Source: Teratosphaeria epicoccoides
Taxonomy: Eukaryota > Ascomycota > Dothideomycetes > Mycosphaerellales > Teratosphaeriaceae
Direction of reading: 5' to 3'
DNA: 64,000 bases
NCBI GenBank assembly: GCA_021401465.1
Contig: JADDMT010000134.1
Span: 1-64,000 of the forward strand
Shown: positions 35,738 to 47,400 of the stretch, in pieces
Layout of the letters: each line of letters opens with the position of its first letter
Numbering within the stretch: position 1 is the stretch's first letter
Made by a program: the position numbers and the translations under genes
The notes under the pieces: generated by a model
The model's database searches: none
What the model saw: only the letters and a program-made list of their open reading frames with translations
Told to the model about the DNA's origin: nothing

Positions 35738-36551
35738 CCTGTTGAACTCGAGCACAAGACTGTGCGTATTGGCCATTCGTAACCTACAGATATTGAATCT
35801 CGCTCTTGCGTACGTCAGTCGCAAGGTCGCTTTGTTCCTTGCGCTGTGCATAATTCCACAGAAAAGGCTTTCGCGTATACGCAACACTTGAGCTTGCTAT
35901 TCAATCAACTTCGAAAGGTATTTCGCTATGAGATGCTGGATTGGCTATGTAACCTTCGACAACTACAGATTTGCGGGGTCGCCGGCAAGTCATACGCACA
36001 TCCAGTACAATAGGCTCCAGGTCAACAATCCAAAACTCCTCTAACGTACCTCCAGACCTATTATGTTGAATTTCACTTAGCAGCCGGTGGAGAACGATTC
36101 GCACTCATCGGGTCTGCAGAAGTCAAGCCTGAAGAAGCCGAGTCTGCAGACGTCGACTGCGCAAAATCCATGCCAGGGGGCACCGGGCCATCAGGAGGCG
36201 AGTACCGTCTCACATTCCCTTAGCAAGATGTGATCATAGGTGTTCCATCGATCAGGTGTCTTACCATAGAGACGGCATGGCACAGCTAAAGTCCGGCTCG
36301 TCCTTAACATCACTCATGGCATAATTGAGACGATTTTGAGCATACGGCATGGATCCCATATCAGCCTCACTGCTCATTATGTCTCGGGTGCCAAGTGAAG
36401 AGCATTTGCACTTGTACTGTCACCTGACGTGTCAAATGGAGTGGAGTTACAATCGCTGTTTCTTTACTTCACTTGCAACGTTGCAAATCTATATAAGAAA
36501 TGCAGCAACTCTCCAGTTGAACTCTCCGACCAATCTTGCCACAAAAGCAAT
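35738..36551. other. Intergenic
   Basis: About 0.8 kb with no supported gene before the F-box-like remnant. Confidence 0.4.
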
Positions 36552-36746
36552 ATGGTGGACGCCACCAACGACTCATCCGCGAATGGCAAGCCATGCCACT
36601 TCAATGATCTCCCAGCTGAGTTGAGGAACAAATTCTACCGCCTGGCGCTAGTCGACACCGCACCGCTTAGCACCGGCACGCGCAAGATCACTCGCCCTGA
36701 GCACCGTGTTTGCGCGTGCGAAGCAAAATGGCGAGCGATTCGATAG
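36552..36746 (+). pseudogene. Truncated F-box/2EXR-like protein
   Basis: A 64-codon frame starting MVDATND carries the typical opening of fungal F-box-like/2EXR proteins, CHFNDLPAELRNKFYRLALVD, followed by about 30 more residues and a stop. Family members are usually 200-400 aa, so the body is missing. The next gene (PEX4, opposite strand) ends 50 bp further on, leaving no room for the rest. It could be a gene relic or a very short paralogue; expression is unknown. Confidence 0.5.
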
Positions 36747-36796
36747 AGCTCTTAGGCCTGCAAACGCGACGTTTTGGCAGTCCACCTCCATACCCA

Positions 36797-37313
36797 TCAT
36801 CTTTTCACAGCATACATCCCAGTGTAAAACCTCACCAACCCCTCCGCGCCCACGAAATCCCCCGACCTGACCAACTTGGCCAAATCAACGTTCAAAGGAC
36901 TATCCGGCTCACCTCCGGCACTCAAAAGCTGCTGCACAGCCTCCAACGTACTGACAACCGTATACGCCGGGGTCCAGCTGGTCTTCAGCAAATCCAAGCA
37001 AATCTCTCCAGTCTGGAACGAGACGTTCGGATGACAGCACGGCGTGACGAAATGGACTGTTGGAGGAGTATTCGGGTACGATGATGGGACTTCGATACTC
37101 AAGTCCCATTGACCGTCTACCGCACCGTCAGTATCCGTGTCGTGCATGGACGTATGTACGGAGCAGACCTTCATAGGCCGTCCCCTCCGGGCCTCTGAGC
37201 GCAGCCGTCAGCTGCAGCAAGTCATCGTCGCTGACGGGCTCCAGTCGCGAGACGGCGGGAGAGGGGTCTTTGCGGTATTGCTCGAGCTCTTTGATGAGTC
37301 GTTTGGTCGCCAT
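36797..37313 (-). CDS. PEX4: Peroxisomal ubiquitin-conjugating enzyme E2 (peroxin-4)
   Basis: Two exons, 37313-37169 and 37116-36797, with a 52-nt intron, give 154 aa. The UBC fold is clear: N-terminal helix MATKRLIKELEQYRKDP, the strand segment DGQWDLSIEVPSSYPNTPP, the HPN motif (HPNVSFQTGEIC) and the catalytic Cys88 within GEICLDLLK, then SPLNVDLAKLVRSGD. The wording around the active site (TGEICLDLLKTSWTPAYTV) matches Pex4, the E2 that mono-ubiquitinates the cycling import receptor Pex5 at the peroxisome membrane. The donor is GTCTGC, slightly unusual, but the branch site (TACTGAC) and frame support it. An upstream in-frame start (37460) gives an atypical extension and was not used. Confidence 0.88.
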
Positions 37314-37811
37314 GGTCATCGACGCGCTCTCATGATCGGCATGGACGGCGAGAAGCTGAGGTATACTGCGATGCAAGACCTCGACGAAGCTGCATATGTA
37401 TTGGCCGAGGTCTGGGAGCTCTTCAAGCTCCGGAGCCTGGGATCCGGGGGATTCGGTCATTTAGGCCGGACGCTAATGGAAGGCCTCTCGTGCGTGTTCC
37501 CCAAATGCGTAGCTCGAGACATGACAGCATCGTCCGAAGTTCAACCATTGGGCGGACACGCTCTTGCCAACGATACGTGCCAGCAGGTACAATTACTACA
37601 CAGAGGCCATGTTCTCTACATTGGCACATCGGGACTGGAACGTATTTCTCAATCATTATCATTATGGCAACTTCGCAAAGCTGTTAGATCTATTTCATCT
37701 GGTGAACATCTTTTGTCACACAACTGCCGTCATCATCTTGAGAGTGCCAACCTTCCTTGCGTGCTGCTTCGGGACGTGACCGTCCTAGCGTCAAACTGTT
37801 GGTCGAGGCAT
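37314..37811. other. Intergenic
   Basis: About 0.5 kb, PEX4 upstream region and hydrolase 3' region. The 234-codon plus-strand frame spanning 37,137-37,841 is antisense to PEX4 for part of its length and resembles nothing. Confidence 0.45.
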
Positions 37812-39181
37812 TTACCAGCCGTGACCGCCCCAAGAGGCTGAAGCCCAGTGACCCGACTCGGTAGCGCCCGCAGCCTCGGCGGAAGAGGTAGTGGCAGCAG
37901 CGGCAGTGCTGGCGGTTGCGATCTCAGTGCCGGTCGCAGTCTTATCTAGCTGCGCTGGGGCGCTGACGGTAGTCGGCATTGGCGTGGCGCTGCCACCTGG
38001 TGCGACGTTTTGGAGGAAGAAGTTCAAGACCTCAGAGTAAGTGTACGGGTGGCTGTACTCCAAGTTGAGGCCGTGACCAGCTTCGCCGACAATAACGACC
38101 TCGAAGGACTTGGCGTCCGGAAAGTTGTTCTTGGAGGTGGACGGGATGTTAGGATAGCCTGTCGCCTTTGTTAATTTACTCATAGCTAAACTCTGGTTGG
38201 AAGGTGCGTCTCACCAGACGGAGCAGAGTAGCAATTACCACCACAGTATGGGAGGTCGCGTCCACCAGTGATGATGAGGACCGGGTCAGGGAAGTGGTTG
38301 ACGGAGCCGGTCTCACCACCAATGGTCAAAAGCTCACCGACAGTCACTGGCTGGCCGGTGGAGGTAGCGATTGCCAAGATGGCAGGGTCGAAGGAGCCTG
38401 GAGCGAAGAAGTTGGTCTGCACAGCGGACTGGTCGGCCGCCGCCAGGTACCCGTCGACGTAGCTGGTTAAGGCCGGGTTCTTGTTGGCCTGAATGAAGTT
38501 ACCTCCAAGACCAAAGTATGGGATGTAGGTGGCGTTCTGCGAAAAGCCAGTGAGCGCGATGGCATCAGTGATGTTTGGGTACATCGCGGTCAAGGCGTAG
38601 GTGTGCTCAGAACCGAAAGAGTGACCGGCGTGGACAGTCTTGGCGTAGGCCTTGGAAATGCCAGAGATCGTGCCAGCGCGGAGCATCATGGTCAACTCTT
38701 TTAAGGCGTCCACCTCGAGCCACGCCTGGATCTCGTTGACTGCCTCACCGTGGGAGGACATCCCAATGCCGAGACGGTCGTAGGTGAAAGTGGAGTAGCC
38801 GTACTCGTCAACGGCCTCCTTCACGTAAGAGTAGTTGTAGTTGTTGGCTGGCAGATCCCAGTAGCTGCGGTCAAATCCGATTCCGTGGGTCAAGACCTGA
38901 ACGACGTCCGCTGGGCCAGAGTCAGGCTCGCAGTAGGTGGCAGCAATGTTATATTTGCCGGACACGGTCTTGTACCCGGTCAGGGTGTCGGCAGAGTAGT
39001 TCTTGCCCTGCTGCGTGAGGTCGAGGATGAAGTTGGTGACATCGATGTTTGTCATCGGTGTCGAGACGTTGAACACACCGTTCCTGGCGGAGGCTGTGAT
39101 TGGCACAGTGAGGTTTTGGCACTTCCTGGCCGCTGCAATCGCAACAAGGGCAGCGACTGCTGCTACAGTGTAAGACTTCAT
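37812..39181 (-). CDS. Secreted alpha/beta-hydrolase
   Basis: Two exons, 39181-38215 and 38158-37812, with a 56-nt intron, give 437 aa. Signal peptide MKSYTVAAVAALVAIAAA. Catalytic elements of the alpha/beta-hydrolase fold: oxyanion-side THGIGFDRSYWD, nucleophile elbow GHSFGSE (Ser188), an acidic residue in ITGGRDLPYCGGNC, and the histidine in GEAGHGLN. Several N-glycosylation sequons (NLT, NVS, NYS, NAT) support secretion. The C-terminal approximately 70 residues are Ala/Thr/Ser-rich, ending SWGGHGW, like a wall-associated tail. Substrate is unknown; lipase/esterase-like by fold only. The upstream ATG at 39304 was rejected because it would bury the signal peptide. Confidence 0.85.
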
Positions 39182-39893
39182 TTTCTCAAGCACAAAGATA
39201 TGAAAGATGGTGGACTTGGAGATGAGGACCTGACTTGGAAGCAAACAGCAGAAGGGGATTCCGACATCTGTATGCCCTACAGCTCGGAGAAGGGGAACAA
39301 CCATAGTGACGTGAACCCAACGCAGGTACCGTACGCGGTGGAAGCCTGTGCGTTTGATTGATTTGGAAATAGGCCTCTTGAGTGGGGATCAGCCATACCA
39401 GACCAGAAGTGATCGCACGTTTGCAAGTCAGTGTGGTCAAGCGCCGTGGCATTGGGTAAGCAGAGTTGCCGAACGAGTAGTCCATTCAGCACAGAGTTCA
39501 CTCTAGGCAGTCCGAGTAGAATGTCCGATGGGGAGCAGAAGCGTCTTGTTACATCGCATGAGCGGCTGGTTTGACCGTGCAGTCCGGATCTCTATCATCC
39601 GTCGCGTATCCCCGGCTGACTGCACTCGAAAGCGTCATCCACCCTGCTTGTGATTCCAGGCGCGTCCTAACAATGTATGTATTCTTTTCTTTTTGCATGA
39701 TGCCAAGTGGTGAGGTAACGGTAGAATAAACGCCGCCAAGACGGACGCCAAAGAAGTTTCTCCGGTGCGCTTTTTTCTGCATGCCGTCATCGCCTTGCAG
39801 CTTGGACCACTTCTGCGCACCGAAAAGCTACAGCTACTACTGTGCGCCGCGACATCTGAGACAGCTGCACCGCGTGACAGTATCCCAGTCATC
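39182..39893. other. Divergent spacer between the hydrolase and permease genes
   Basis: 0.7 kb; upstream regions of both genes. No feature recognised. Confidence 0.4.
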
Positions 39894-42038
39894 ATGGCCC
39901 TGCTGAAGCAAGCTGCCTCCGCAACCGACAGCGAGCCTGCCGACCTCAAGCCTACAAACCCCTTGCAAGCCGATTTCGACTCAACGGCCGAAGATGGTGA
40001 GAGCAACATCGACACGGATGAGCGATATCTGGTAAGGCTCAGTGGAAGCTGAATCGCGGCCTTGGAAGCCTGATCGATGGGATCTTAAGTATTTCCTTTA
40101 GCGCATCTCATACCAGTGAGTATTGCTTTGCATGCACCAAGTGAAAGAGACTGTCATGGCACGCCGGTATCCGTCATTGTACCTGCTCCATCACACTGCC
40201 CCAAGCTGCAAACGACGTGACGCACTTGGAAGCAGGGGTGGGCCAGGAGATGGTGCGGATTGAGATTAGACGGCATGAACTTGGGCATTCACATGCGCGA
40301 AAGGAGAGGCTATGACCAGAAATCCATGCTGCCCAAACCCCTCTTCTCACTCACGTGTCGTACTGACATCTTTCCAGCGAGCTCTTGGCTACAAGCAAGT
40401 AAGTGCCACAAAATCGGCTGACAAGGAAGCCTCCGCTGACGGTCGATAGTCTCTGCATCGGCAATGGAAGTTCTTTGAGAGCTTTGCGGCCAGCTTTGGT
40501 CCGTCCGCATGGCTCAAATCGACTTATCCCATCTGCTGACATACTTCAGCTGCTCTGTATTCCGTGGGAGGCATTCGGACTACGTTCACAATCGGTGTTG
40601 GGGCAGGAGGCCCGGCAGCGTACTGGTGAGCCTTGTCCTTACGAATCTCCTCGATAGCCTGCTCATTTCCCCAAGGTCAAGCTATGTCGTGACCTGCGTG
40701 TTCGTCTTCGTAACAGCCGCTGTCCTCGCCGAAACTTGCTCTGCTCTCCCAGCAGCCGGCTCAATCTACTTCTGGGCCGCTGAAGCAGGCGGTAGGCGTT
40801 GCGGCAGACTGTTCGGTTTCATTGTGGCATGGTGGTCGACCACTGCCTGGACTACATTTGTCGCCACCAACTGCCAGGCTGCCGCGAACTTTCTGCTCTC
40901 CGAGATTACTGTCTTCGGCCTCGGGTTCCCCACTGACACCACAAGCATCAAATTCCGAGCTGTTCAATGGATCGTGGCAGAGGTCATCCTTTTTTTATCC
41001 ATTGGCATGAACTATTTCGACCCGAAAACGTACAAGGCCATTTTCCGCATCGCTACCGGGATCATCTTGCTCGACTTCTTCCTCAACATCATATGGCTAC
41101 CGATAGCCGTCTCCAAGACGTACGGCTTCCAAGATGCCAGCTACGTTTTCACTCAGACATACAATGACACCGGAGCACCCCCAGTATGGAATTGGATGTT
41201 GAGCTACTATGTAACTGCTGGTGTCCTGGTCGGATTTGAGGCATCCGGCCATATCTCTGAGGAGACGAAGAACGCTAGTGTGGTGGCAGCGCGTGGCATC
41301 TTCTGGTCTGCCGTTGCGTCCGCGCTCATTGGCTTCCCACTAGTGATACTGTTTCTCTTCTGCCTCCCAAACCTGGACCTTTTATACAGCCTTCATGCAC
41401 CACAGCCGTTCGTCGAGATCTACGCAATGACAATGGGTCGTGGAGGGCACATCTTTATGAACGTCGTCTGTATCCTCGGTCTGATCTTCAACACGACCGT
41501 GGCTGGTGTGGCGAGCTCACGCTTGATCTGGGCCGTAGCACGTGATGGCGTCCTTCCGTTTTCTGGCTGGATCTCTCAGGTATCAGAGAAGAAGGAGCCG
41601 AAGAACGCCATTATCGTAATGCACGCGGTTGCAGCTTTGCTTCTCTGCACCATCCTTCCATCGCCAGTGGCTTTCACGTCGCTAGTGTCTGCAGCTGGTG
41701 TGCCAACAATTACGGCATACGCTCTCATCGCATTTGGCCGGACCTTCCTCACGCCCCGCCAATTCCAGCATTCTTCTTGGAGTCTGGGCAAATGGAGTCG
41801 CCCGTTTACTGCGGTCGCTCTCGTCTGGAACTTGTATCTAGCAGCGGTTCTCTTCTCGCCGTTAGAGTTCCCGGTATCTGGATCTACCTTCAACTACAGT
41901 CCAGTCATCTTTGGTGCCATCACTATCTTTGGTATTGCAACCTACCTTTTGACGCCTGAACAAGCATGGCTACCAGCTGCGCGCCTTGGTAAAGTGCATC
42001 AGCTCGAGGAAGCGGCCAATGACCAGAGCGATAGGTGA
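39894..42038 (+). CDS. APC-family amino acid/GABA-type permease
   Basis: Five-exon model: 39894-40031, 40378-40398 (21-nt microexon RALGYKQ), 40450-40498, 40550-40625 and 40676-42038, giving 548 aa. Junctions rebuild FESFAASFAALYSVGGIRTTFTIGVGAGGPAAYW, the first membrane helices of yeast-type amino acid permeases, and the remainder carries about ten more helices. Family landmarks: ALPAAGSIYFWAA, an AWWSTTAWTTF helix, FEASGHISEETKNAS, SSRLIWAVARDGVLPFSGW and a final WLPAARLGKVH tail. A plasma-membrane or vacuolar amino acid (possibly GABA/choline-like) importer; substrate not inferable. The first intron (346 nt) is unusually long for this locus and might hide another small exon. Confidence 0.85.
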
Positions 42039-44338
42039 CAAGATGACAGCAGCGTACAAATACACGGATGGTTGACAGCCTTCCTGCCTTCCGACACGAG
42101 TTACACATTACCATCTGGCAGCGTACGCGAGCATATATGCTTAAAACATAAGACCCCTTCCGGAAATAGGTCAATATTCTACACGCAAATTAAGCACGCT
42201 GCAATTGAAGATTATGAGAGGACCTGCCACGGTACACCCTCTTATATCGGCCCAGTCCCTGGTTCTCAGAGCGTGATCAGTCAGGAGCCTGCCGCTTCGC
42301 CTGTAGGGGCTGAGAGGTGGACAGGCCCTACAGCAGATGTTGCTGGGTCAGGGCTGCGTCATTCGAGGTACATATGCATCCACGCTGGTTCACGTTCGAA
42401 ATGCGCACCAACACTGACATCGACGACGATTTGTAACAACGTCGGATCGAAACAGCTGACAAAAGATATGGTCGCATTCGCGTGGCAGTAAGAACTTGAA
42501 GCTGCCATTCGAGAAGGAGCCTGGTTTTAGCAGGGAGTTGATCATCCAAGCGGACAAGCTTATCGAGAGTGGCGGGCATGTTGGGAAGATTGCTGTCAAC
42601 ATCGTCTGATTGCTGAGATACACCTCGAAATCATATTCCGGCTTTTGGGACACCTATGACATCTCACTGAATAGTGAAGTTGCCATCAGCCCTCAAATCG
42701 GCTACTATCGCCAGCTTCCCTGCGTACGCCATAGAACTGCTTTTGCCACTCTACACATGGCTGCACTCACAACTCACATATCTGTATCAACGACTCCGGG
42801 AATACGCACCCTGCAAGTAGACCCCACTTGAGCTTGAGATGCCGATATCATATTTCTGTATCTTGTGCTATGATCTTGTTCGCGTCCGGTGGGGAATGGT
42901 ATATTTGACGTAGACGTTCGGGCCAGACTCACAGCAAGTGTAGACTCTGCTTGCCGGATCTGGTTCACTTTTGCCAAGATCCCGGTGCCCTGCTGTGATG
43001 TGGTGGCGATCTGTTTCAAGAAACATGGACAGACACGAGTACCTTGAATAGCTTTAAACTCGTAGATCCTGCCCATCCCACGCTGCTCCTCACTAGCATA
43101 CTCTTCCCAGCGCCATTGAACAAATTGCCGTGGTAGGATCAACCATCCGGAAGATATGCACCGTAGTGACCACCGCCAACAACACGTGCACAGAAATGGC
43201 GTGAAGTGCCTCCTCAATCAGCTGTTCAAATCGAACACCTTGCTCATTTTTCACTCGCATCCACCATGATCCAAGCCTAGAACCTTTTGATCCCGTTTGC
43301 GGTGTGGCAAGTCTGGCTACAGGGTGTTGTAGTCGAGTCTGCACCTGACCTTGAAAGCTACAACAGTGCAGGGTGGCTGCGTCAACAACATGCGGAATTT
43401 CGATTATTTGACAGGCTCAATTTCCTGTCGCCTGACTTCGTGGGAATGGTTTCTACCGTCGCTTGGGTCGGCCGGTTTCAGAAATCTGCATCTATCGAGT
43501 GGAAAGCTCCCGCGGTCGATTATCGGTATGATCGGTATGACCATGATATGATGCGCGGTCGAAGCTGAAACTGTTCTGTCTGCACAGATTTACGGGCTCA
43601 TCTTTTGGTGCCTTCTGCCCGAACTCCCTCGATCCAGCTGTAGGTCGTCCAATACACGTTCCTCGATGATTTGGCCTCGTCTTATCCTCGTCTTCCGGGT
43701 TACGGACGAAAATCACTGCTCGCTTAAGTCTACTTGCTCCAAGAAATGCGTTCTGAGCAGCTTATGAAGTCCTTAGATCGTCGCATTGGATGTCTGGGAC
43801 ACTTGCTGCGCATGGAGCACATCATGCGGCAGGGGTTACAAGGGCATGTGGTCAACAGGCTCGATTGCGTCGAGAAGCCTCAATGCCGCCATTCTTTCAA
43901 GACATTGCGTGTCTACGCTAGTGGAATATCTGAGTGAGATAAGTGCTGGTGCACTTGCTGCGTGTCTGTACCAGTAGTGCCTGATTAGGAAGAGTAATGT
44001 TGCAGCATGCGGATGATGTATCGAGTGCCGCATTGATGACAGGACATTCCAAAAGTCCAAGAATTAGCAAGTCATGAAATGTCATCTGGAAGTCCGACTT
44101 TCAAACAATGCCTCGAGGCCGGTGAATCGACCTCTACATCGGGACAATGATCGAGCTCTTGATCAGATGATAGGCCCCGAGAAAGACATTTGACGCACTG
44201 TTGCATCCTCGACTAGATGACACCGGTGCCTGACCGAAACCTCTTTCTCACGGTCGATTGCTCCATTGATACAAAGGAGCTGCATTGGGAGGTTCCAGTA
44301 TGTTGAGTAGGCGATTGGGTAATCAATGGCCCATGCTA
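42039..44338. other. Intergenic, 2.3 kb
   Basis: The longest gene-poor stretch in the left compartment. Two minus-strand frames near 42.4-42.65 kb look like one protein broken by a frameshift (MSQKPEYDFEVYLSNQ, then MPATLDKLVRLDDQLPAK in another frame). I do not recognise it, so it is left as a possible relic. Other frames at 42.8-43.2 and 43.7-43.9 kb are not convincing. Confidence 0.4.
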
Positions 44339-45484
44339 TCACGCCGGCTTCGAGCTGCCCTCCTTCGCCCGCTGCTCAGCTGCCTTCGCATCGTTCTGTC
44401 GCCTCATTCTCTCCTCTGCCGCCCTCGCCATGATCTCCCGCCTATTCGGCGGCTCGCCATTGCCAGCAGGAGCGTTACTCGTCGTACCTGCCCCAAGAAC
44501 ATACTCTCCGCCTTCCCACCCCCCATCATCCGCCTCTTCATTCACGCCCTCATCCCCTGGATTGTAGAACTCCTCACCACCAACAGAATGCCCACCTCTT
44601 CTCCAGTCATTCTGCTCAACTTCTTGCTCAATTTCTTTACACAGGTCCCAGAAATTGCGGTCATGATCACTCCAGACGTTGTGAGTCAGCTCGTGACATA
44701 ACGTTTTGCGGATGACTTTGTAGTCTCTGTATCCATCATACGCGTCCGTTCGTAGCCTCAACTCAATGACCTCTCCACGATTTCTGTTCAGACCAAGCGT
44801 CTTGGACTCGTGCGTCGTGTGCTCCGCGGGATTCATCTCCGTCAACAAGCCCACACTGAATCCGTGTTTTCGCATCGATGACTTGATGCCAGCATCATTC
44901 GCCAAGTTCTCCAGAAATCGCTGACTCTTTTCTGGATTAGGCAGATAAGGAAGCGGCTTGATCATGTGAAACATGTATCGCGCCTCGTCCTGTACTTTCT
45001 TCCAGTCCCGATTCTTATTCGCCTTCACCTTCCTGCCGGCCCGTAGAGCCTGCTGCCGCCTCCCAATGCTCTCTTTGCGCTCTGCTACGTCGGATTCCAG
45101 CTCGGCTAATTCTGCGGTCGTGGCGCCCACGAGGACCACCTTCTTATCTCTCAAGTCTCGCAAGGCCAGCTCGGGACTCTTGAACGGAGGCTTGAGGAGG
45201 CCGATCTTGGGCGATATCAGGAATTTCTGATTCGAGGGCGGAATGTGCAGATCTTCGGCAACTGCATCAGAAAGATCCTGAATCGTGGCGTTGGCATCAT
45301 GAAATGGCAGCTCGACTGGCTTGCCGTGTAGCTGGACGCTGAAGTAGAAGGCAAGCTCAGGCTGAGCGTTTTTTTCAGTGTCTGATGCTGCACTGCTGCT
45401 TGGGGACTGACCAGATGGCGAGGAGTGGTTTTGTAAGGCATGTACTGCAATTTCTGCAGGCTCCAATGTGTCTGAAGTCGCCAT
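44339..45484 (-). CDS. Ubiquitin-like plus WLM-domain metalloprotease
   Basis: Intronless; the ATG at 45484 gives 381 aa (an in-frame ATG at 45601 would give 420). After a Ser-rich start comes a ubiquitin-like domain (about residues 50-135; FYFSVQLHGKPVELPF, then IQDLSDAVAEDLHIP). The WLM (Wss1p-like metalloprotease) domain follows, with NRNRGEVIELRLRTD and the zinc-binding HELTHNVWSDH (His264, Glu265, His268, His274). The tail is Glu-rich and ends in an Ala/Arg/Glu helix. Wss1/SPRTN-type enzymes degrade DNA-protein crosslinks and act with SUMO/ubiquitin and Cdc48. The UBL-first layout matches fungal 'ubiquitin/metalloprotease fusion' (Wss1 homologue 2-like) proteins. Nuclear/cytosolic by inference. 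Confidence 0.85.
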   Translation of the reverse strand: MATSDTLEPAEIAVHALQNHSSPSGQSPSSSAASDTEKNAQPELAFYFSVQLHGKPVELPFHDANATIQDLSDAVAEDLHIPPSNQKFLISPKIGLLKPPFKSPELALRDLRDKKVVLVGATTAELAELESDVAERKESIGRRQQALRAGRKVKANKNRDWKKVQDEARYMFHMIKPLPYLPNPEKSQRFLENLANDAGIKSSMRKHGFSVGLLTEMNPAEHTTHESKTLGLNRNRGEVIELRLRTDAYDGYRDYKVIRKTLCHELTHNVWSDHDRNFWDLCKEIEQEVEQNDWRRGGHSVGGEEFYNPGDEGVNEEADDGGWEGGEYVLGAGTTSNAPAGNGEPPNRREIMARAAEERMRRQNDAKAAEQRAKEGSSKPA

Positions 45485-45995
45485 GCTGTGCTGTTTGAGA
45501 GAGAAGTGATGCTTGATGATTGCGAGATCTCCGTAGAAAGAAAACATATACTCTTCACCTAGTAGTTGCCTGTGAGCGGTAGCCATCTTCGCTGCTGACA
45601 AACGCAGATGTCATTGAGGCTAGTTCTGCACTGCCAAGCACTGGTCTCGGATCACGGATGCTTGCCATCGAAGCACGACGAATGCATTCAAAGTCCATCA
45701 TCAACATCGACCGGACTCACTGGATTGACAAAACCGTGCTCAACCAATCAAATGTACTTGCTGTCAACCTCAGACAAGGCACTGGAACTCCAGCGCTACC
45801 TAAAGGGTATGCAGAGAAGGCAAGTCGCAACGCGAACAGATGCATGACCCCCTGACAACGCCTCTCCTCTCCCACAATCGCAATCGTATACATCACGAGC
45901 CCCTGGGACATACCGCATGGCTTCATTGCATCATCAAACGGAAACGCTGTCCCTTCACTGACCCCAGTACCAACTGCGAGACAAAACTTTCAGCT
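45485..45995. other. Intergenic
   Basis: 0.5 kb between the WLM protease start and the MARVEL gene stop. Nothing recognised. Confidence 0.4.
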
Positions 45996-46625
45996 TTAAA
46001 CACCTTCCGCGACTTGGACATTGTGATCGCCCTTGCCGCCCTTGGTTGCGCGGCCATTACGAGTGCGCATGACGTGCATGGAGGCCATGATGAACGACGC
46101 AACAAAGAGAGCCCTGAGTGGTACGCTGTCAACAACCTGCTCACATCAAGAGTCCTGTTATCAGCAGTACTCACCAAGTGAATGCAGCGAATACCGCCGC
46201 TGCCTTTGCGGCAGCGCACACATGTCCAAAGCAAACCCGATCGCTTAAGAACACCGCCAGCGCAACGAAGCCTGCGAACCAAAATATCATTGTCGCGGCT
46301 TCGATGCTTAAAATCACGGACTTATGGTGGGCGACGGTCTCGTTGAAGCGCCATGGCACGACAATGAGATAAGTGAGCGCGAGGATAGACCAGACTGAGG
46401 TGAAGATCAGGAAGTTGACTTCGGAAGGCGAGGTGCTGTGCCAGTAGCCGGACCACCAGTGGGCGACTGTGAGGGACACGTCAGTATGGTTGTCACATTG
46501 CTCTCGCATCAGCTCAATCTAGGCGCCAACATACCATATGCAGTCAACCCAAGTACAATAAGCGCCAAGATCGCTTGCGCAATTCGCAGTCCAAGGACAA
46601 CAACCGGCGCAGCGAAATTTGCCAT
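45996..46625 (-). CDS. MARVEL-domain four-helix membrane protein
   Basis: Three exons, 46625-46535, 46466-46175 and 46113-45996 (introns 68 and 61 nt), give 166 aa. Four hydrophobic helices in MARVEL order are visible: VVVLGLRIAQAILALIVLGL; then FLIFTSVWSILALTYLIVV; then AATMIFWFAGFVALAVFLS with a DRVC turn; and a last helix made across the second splice site (AAAVFAAFTWALFVASFIM). A basic, Gly/Lys-rich cytosolic tail ends the protein. Fungal proteins of this kind sit in the plasma membrane/eisosome or secretory membranes; specific function unknown. This is the last recognisable gene before the transposon compartment. Confidence 0.83.
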
Positions 46626-47400
46626 CGCTCAAATTCCTCTCTGTCGTCGTCGCAGAGGGAGGTGGAATCTTCAAGTCGTAAGTATGAGAAGTTTTCCAAG
46701 AATCTTCGCGAAAAACTGTCGTCGGCGCTGCGAGATTGCGATCGCACAGATCGTCAGACAGACAGTGGCCAATAACCCGAGTCCTGATCAGGAACTGCTA
46801 GTCACTGGCACCTTGAGTTTGCTGTAGCAAGATAAAATAGAGTTGTCGCCCAATCTATTCCGAAGGGCGGGAAGGGTTGAATAATAGGAGGTAGTAGTTG
46901 GTGGTTGGTGGCAGGGAGCGCGGCCTTGTTTTGTCGTCGCGAAATTTACGCGCGCGAGAAGGAATGAGGGAAATGCTACACTGCCAGCAGCGCACAAGAG
47001 GCAGCGTGAATGCTGAGTCTATATGTACTTGTACATGTTCTGGTCCAAGAGTTTCGTGAGATGAGTACCAGAGTATTTGACGCGCAACGAGGAGCTCTTT
47101 CCGCGCGTCATGCGCCCGCCCAGGCTGCAGGTCGTGTGTCAAATTTGACTTCGATGGTTTCAAGGTCGAGCAACAGGCGGCTAGCAGATTTTCTAATGCC
47201 ATTCCACGTTGCTTCTTGATGTGCCCTCCTGCATTATTAACTCCTATTGCACGATACCGGCCGCTCTTCACCTCCAAGACATCGACCTCGCCCTCTTGCT
47301 TGGTGTTTTGTTGAAGGCACAGCTTATCCGTGGATGAAGTCACCGTGCAGGTACCTCAGCGCTGAGCAGAACCATGAGACCTGTTGAAGATTATGGCTGA
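46626..47400. other. Gene-compartment edge
   Basis: Upstream of the MARVEL gene. Base composition is still like the left compartment. A minus-strand frame of 162 codons (46,855-47,343) is not recognisable. From about 47,400 the sequence becomes CTA/TAG-rich and nearly free of open frames. Confidence 0.4.

Noticed and set aside
37137..37841. 234-codon plus-strand frame near PEX4
   Set aside because: It overlaps PEX4 exon 1 in antisense and has no recognisable motif.
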